From: Streptomyces cinnamoneus
GTDB taxonomy: Bacteria; Actinomycetota; Actinomycetes; Streptomycetales; Streptomycetaceae
Length of the DNA stretch: 64,000 bases
Direction: 5' to 3'
Assembly: GCF_002939475.1 (NCBI RefSeq)
Contig: NZ_PKFQ01000001.1
Location: 1,240,001-1,304,000 of the forward strand
In this document: positions 63,082 to 64,000 of the stretch, piece after piece
Numbering within the stretch: the stretch's first letter is position 1
Layout of the letters: each line of letters opens with the position of its first letter
Position numbers and translations under genes: made by a program
The notes under the pieces: model-generated
What the model saw: the letters and a program-made list of their open reading frames with translations, nothing else
Databases searched by the model: none
What the model was told of the DNA's origin: nothing

Positions 63082-63516
63082 TTAGCGGCCCTCGCGCCGG
63101 AGACTCGGCTTGAGCTCCTTGAAACGGCCCAGCAGGCCGTTGACGAAGGCCGGCGAGTCGTCGGTGGAGAACTCCTTGGCGAGCTGCACGGCCTCGTCGA
63201 TCGCCACCGCGTCCGGGGTCTCGTCCTCCCAGATCAGCTCGTACGCACCGAGCCGGACGATGCTCCGGTCGGCGGCGGGCATCCGGTCCAGGTCCCAGTC
63301 GACCGCGTACGTCGCGATCAGCTCGTCGATCCGGGCGACATGCTCCGCATAGCCCTCGACCAGCCGCATCGTGTACTCGTTGACGGGCGGCTGGCGGTCG
63401 TCGGACCGCGAGTGCCGGATCCAGTCCGCGAGCACGTTCTGCACGGTGCTGTCACGCTGGTCGGCCTCGAAGAGGATCTGGAAGGCGCGCTTACGGGCCT
63501 TGCTACGAGCGGCCAC
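63082..63516 (-). CDS. nusB: Transcription antitermination factor NusB
   Basis: 144 residues, all-helical NusB: ARSKARKRAFQILFEADQRD start, WDLDRMPAADRSIVRLGAYEL and AVQLAKEFSTDDSPAFVNGLLG. With NusE (S10) it binds boxA in rRNA antitermination. Starts two bases after the efp stop, so it is translationally coupled. Confidence 0.96.
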   Translation of the reverse strand: MAARSKARKRAFQILFEADQRDSTVQNVLADWIRHSRSDDRQPPVNEYTMRLVEGYAEHVARIDELIATYAVDWDLDRMPAADRSIVRLGAYELIWEDETPDAVAIDEAVQLAKEFSTDDSPAFVNGLLGRFKELKPSLRREGR

Positions 63517-63518
63517 GG

Positions 63519-64000
63519 TTAGCTGTTCACCCGACCGAGGTACTCACCGGAGCGGGTGTCGACCTTGATCTTCTCACCCGTGGTGATGAAGAGCGGGACC
63601 TGGATCTCGTAGTCGGTCTCCAGGGTGGCGGGCTTGGTGCCACCGGTGGAGCGGTCGCCCTGGACACCGGGGTCGGTGTGCTTGACGGTCAGCTCGACGG
63701 CGGCCGGCAGCTCGACGTAGAGGACGCTGCCCTCGTTCTGCGCGACGACGGCCTCGAAGCCCTCGAGCAGGAAGTTGGCGGCGTCACCGACCGTCTTGCG
63801 GTCGATGTGCAGCTGGTCGTACGTGTCCATGTCCATGAACACGAAGTAGTCGCCGTCCATGTACGAGAACTGCATACCGCGCTTGTCGACGTTGGCCGTC
63901 TCGACCTTCACGCCGGCGTTGAAGGTCTTGTCGACGACCTTGCCGGAGAGCACGTTCTTCAGCTTCGTGCGGACGAAGGCGGGGCCCTTGCCGGGCTTGA
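63519..64000 (-). CDS. efp: Translation elongation factor P, 5' end outside window
   Basis: About 160 C-terminal residues are visible, starting within the tip loop [16 protein letters not shown], whose lysine is the usual site interacting at the ribosome P site. Then domain II ([21 protein letters not shown]) and domain III ending [19 protein letters not shown]. The beginning (about 25-30 residues) lies beyond the window. Rescues ribosomes at polyproline stretches, which this PKS-rich genome has in plenty. Confidence 0.96.
   Translation of the reverse strand, partial: KPGKGPAFVRTKLKNVLSGKVVDKTFNAGVKVETANVDKRGMQFSYMDGDYFVFMDMDTYDQLHIDRKTVGDAANFLLEGFEAVVAQNEGSVLYVELPAAVELTVKHTDPGVQGDRSTGGTKPATLETDYEIQVPLFITTGEKIKVDTRSGEYLGRVNS

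Overview
The window looks like a piece of a Streptomyces (or close actinomycete) chromosome. It is very G+C rich with third-position G/C codon bias. It carries bldD, an actinobacterial integration host factor gene and the pyr/car, metK, coaBC, rpoZ, gmk block in an order I recall from Streptomyces. TTA leucine codons appear in a few cluster genes only.

Positions 1 to about 39,680 are the right-hand part of a modular type I polyketide cluster that continues left of the window. Three collinear PKS genes lie on the + strand. PKS1 (truncated at its 5' end) ends with a KR-ACP and a KS-AT(malonyl)-KR-ACP module. PKS2 has KS-AT(methylmalonyl)-DH-KR-ACP and KS-AT(unusual GAGH motif)-DH-ER-KR-ACP. PKS3 has two KS-AT(malonyl)-ACP modules with no reductive domains and a terminal thioesterase. 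The released chain should carry a 3,5-dioxo acid end, which could become a 4-hydroxy-2-pyrone, a 1,3-diketo lactone or a carbocycle. A class A flavin monooxygenase and a crotonyl-CoA carboxylase/reductase (ethylmalonyl-CoA supply) follow.

A minus-strand block (27.5-34.0 kb) holds an ABC exporter pair, a zinc-free MDR oxidoreductase, a TetR regulator and a large LAL/LuxR activator. A plus-strand block (34.6-39.6 kb) holds a type II thioesterase whose catalytic serine is replaced by aspartate, then a complete methoxymalonyl-ACP set (fkbG-, fkbK-, fkbJ-, fkbI- and fkbH-like). The cluster can therefore make both ethyl- and methoxy-branched extender units. I do not recognise the product.

From about 39.7 kb to the end the window is conserved chromosome. 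It holds a SorC-family regulator, rpe, rsmB, fmt, a small HTH protein, priA, metK, coaBC, rpoZ, gmk and the sIHF gene, then the pyrimidine operon pyrR-pyrB-pyrC-(membrane protein)-carA-carB-pyrD-pyrF (minus strand). bldD is divergent from it, and nusB and efp (cut by the window end) follow. Readable control elements here include a PyrR-binding loop motif in the pyrR leader, tandem BldD boxes before bldD and several perfect hairpin terminators.

The main items for a second look are: the Asp-nucleophile-like TEII; the two near-identical AT domains of PKS3, with a burst of C-ward nonsynonymous differences in one copy; 17-bp-phased CTGAGA repeats shared by the tetR and LAL promoters; TTA codons in the LAL activator, PKS3 and the methyltransferase; and the unreduced terminal modules next to a flavin monooxygenase.
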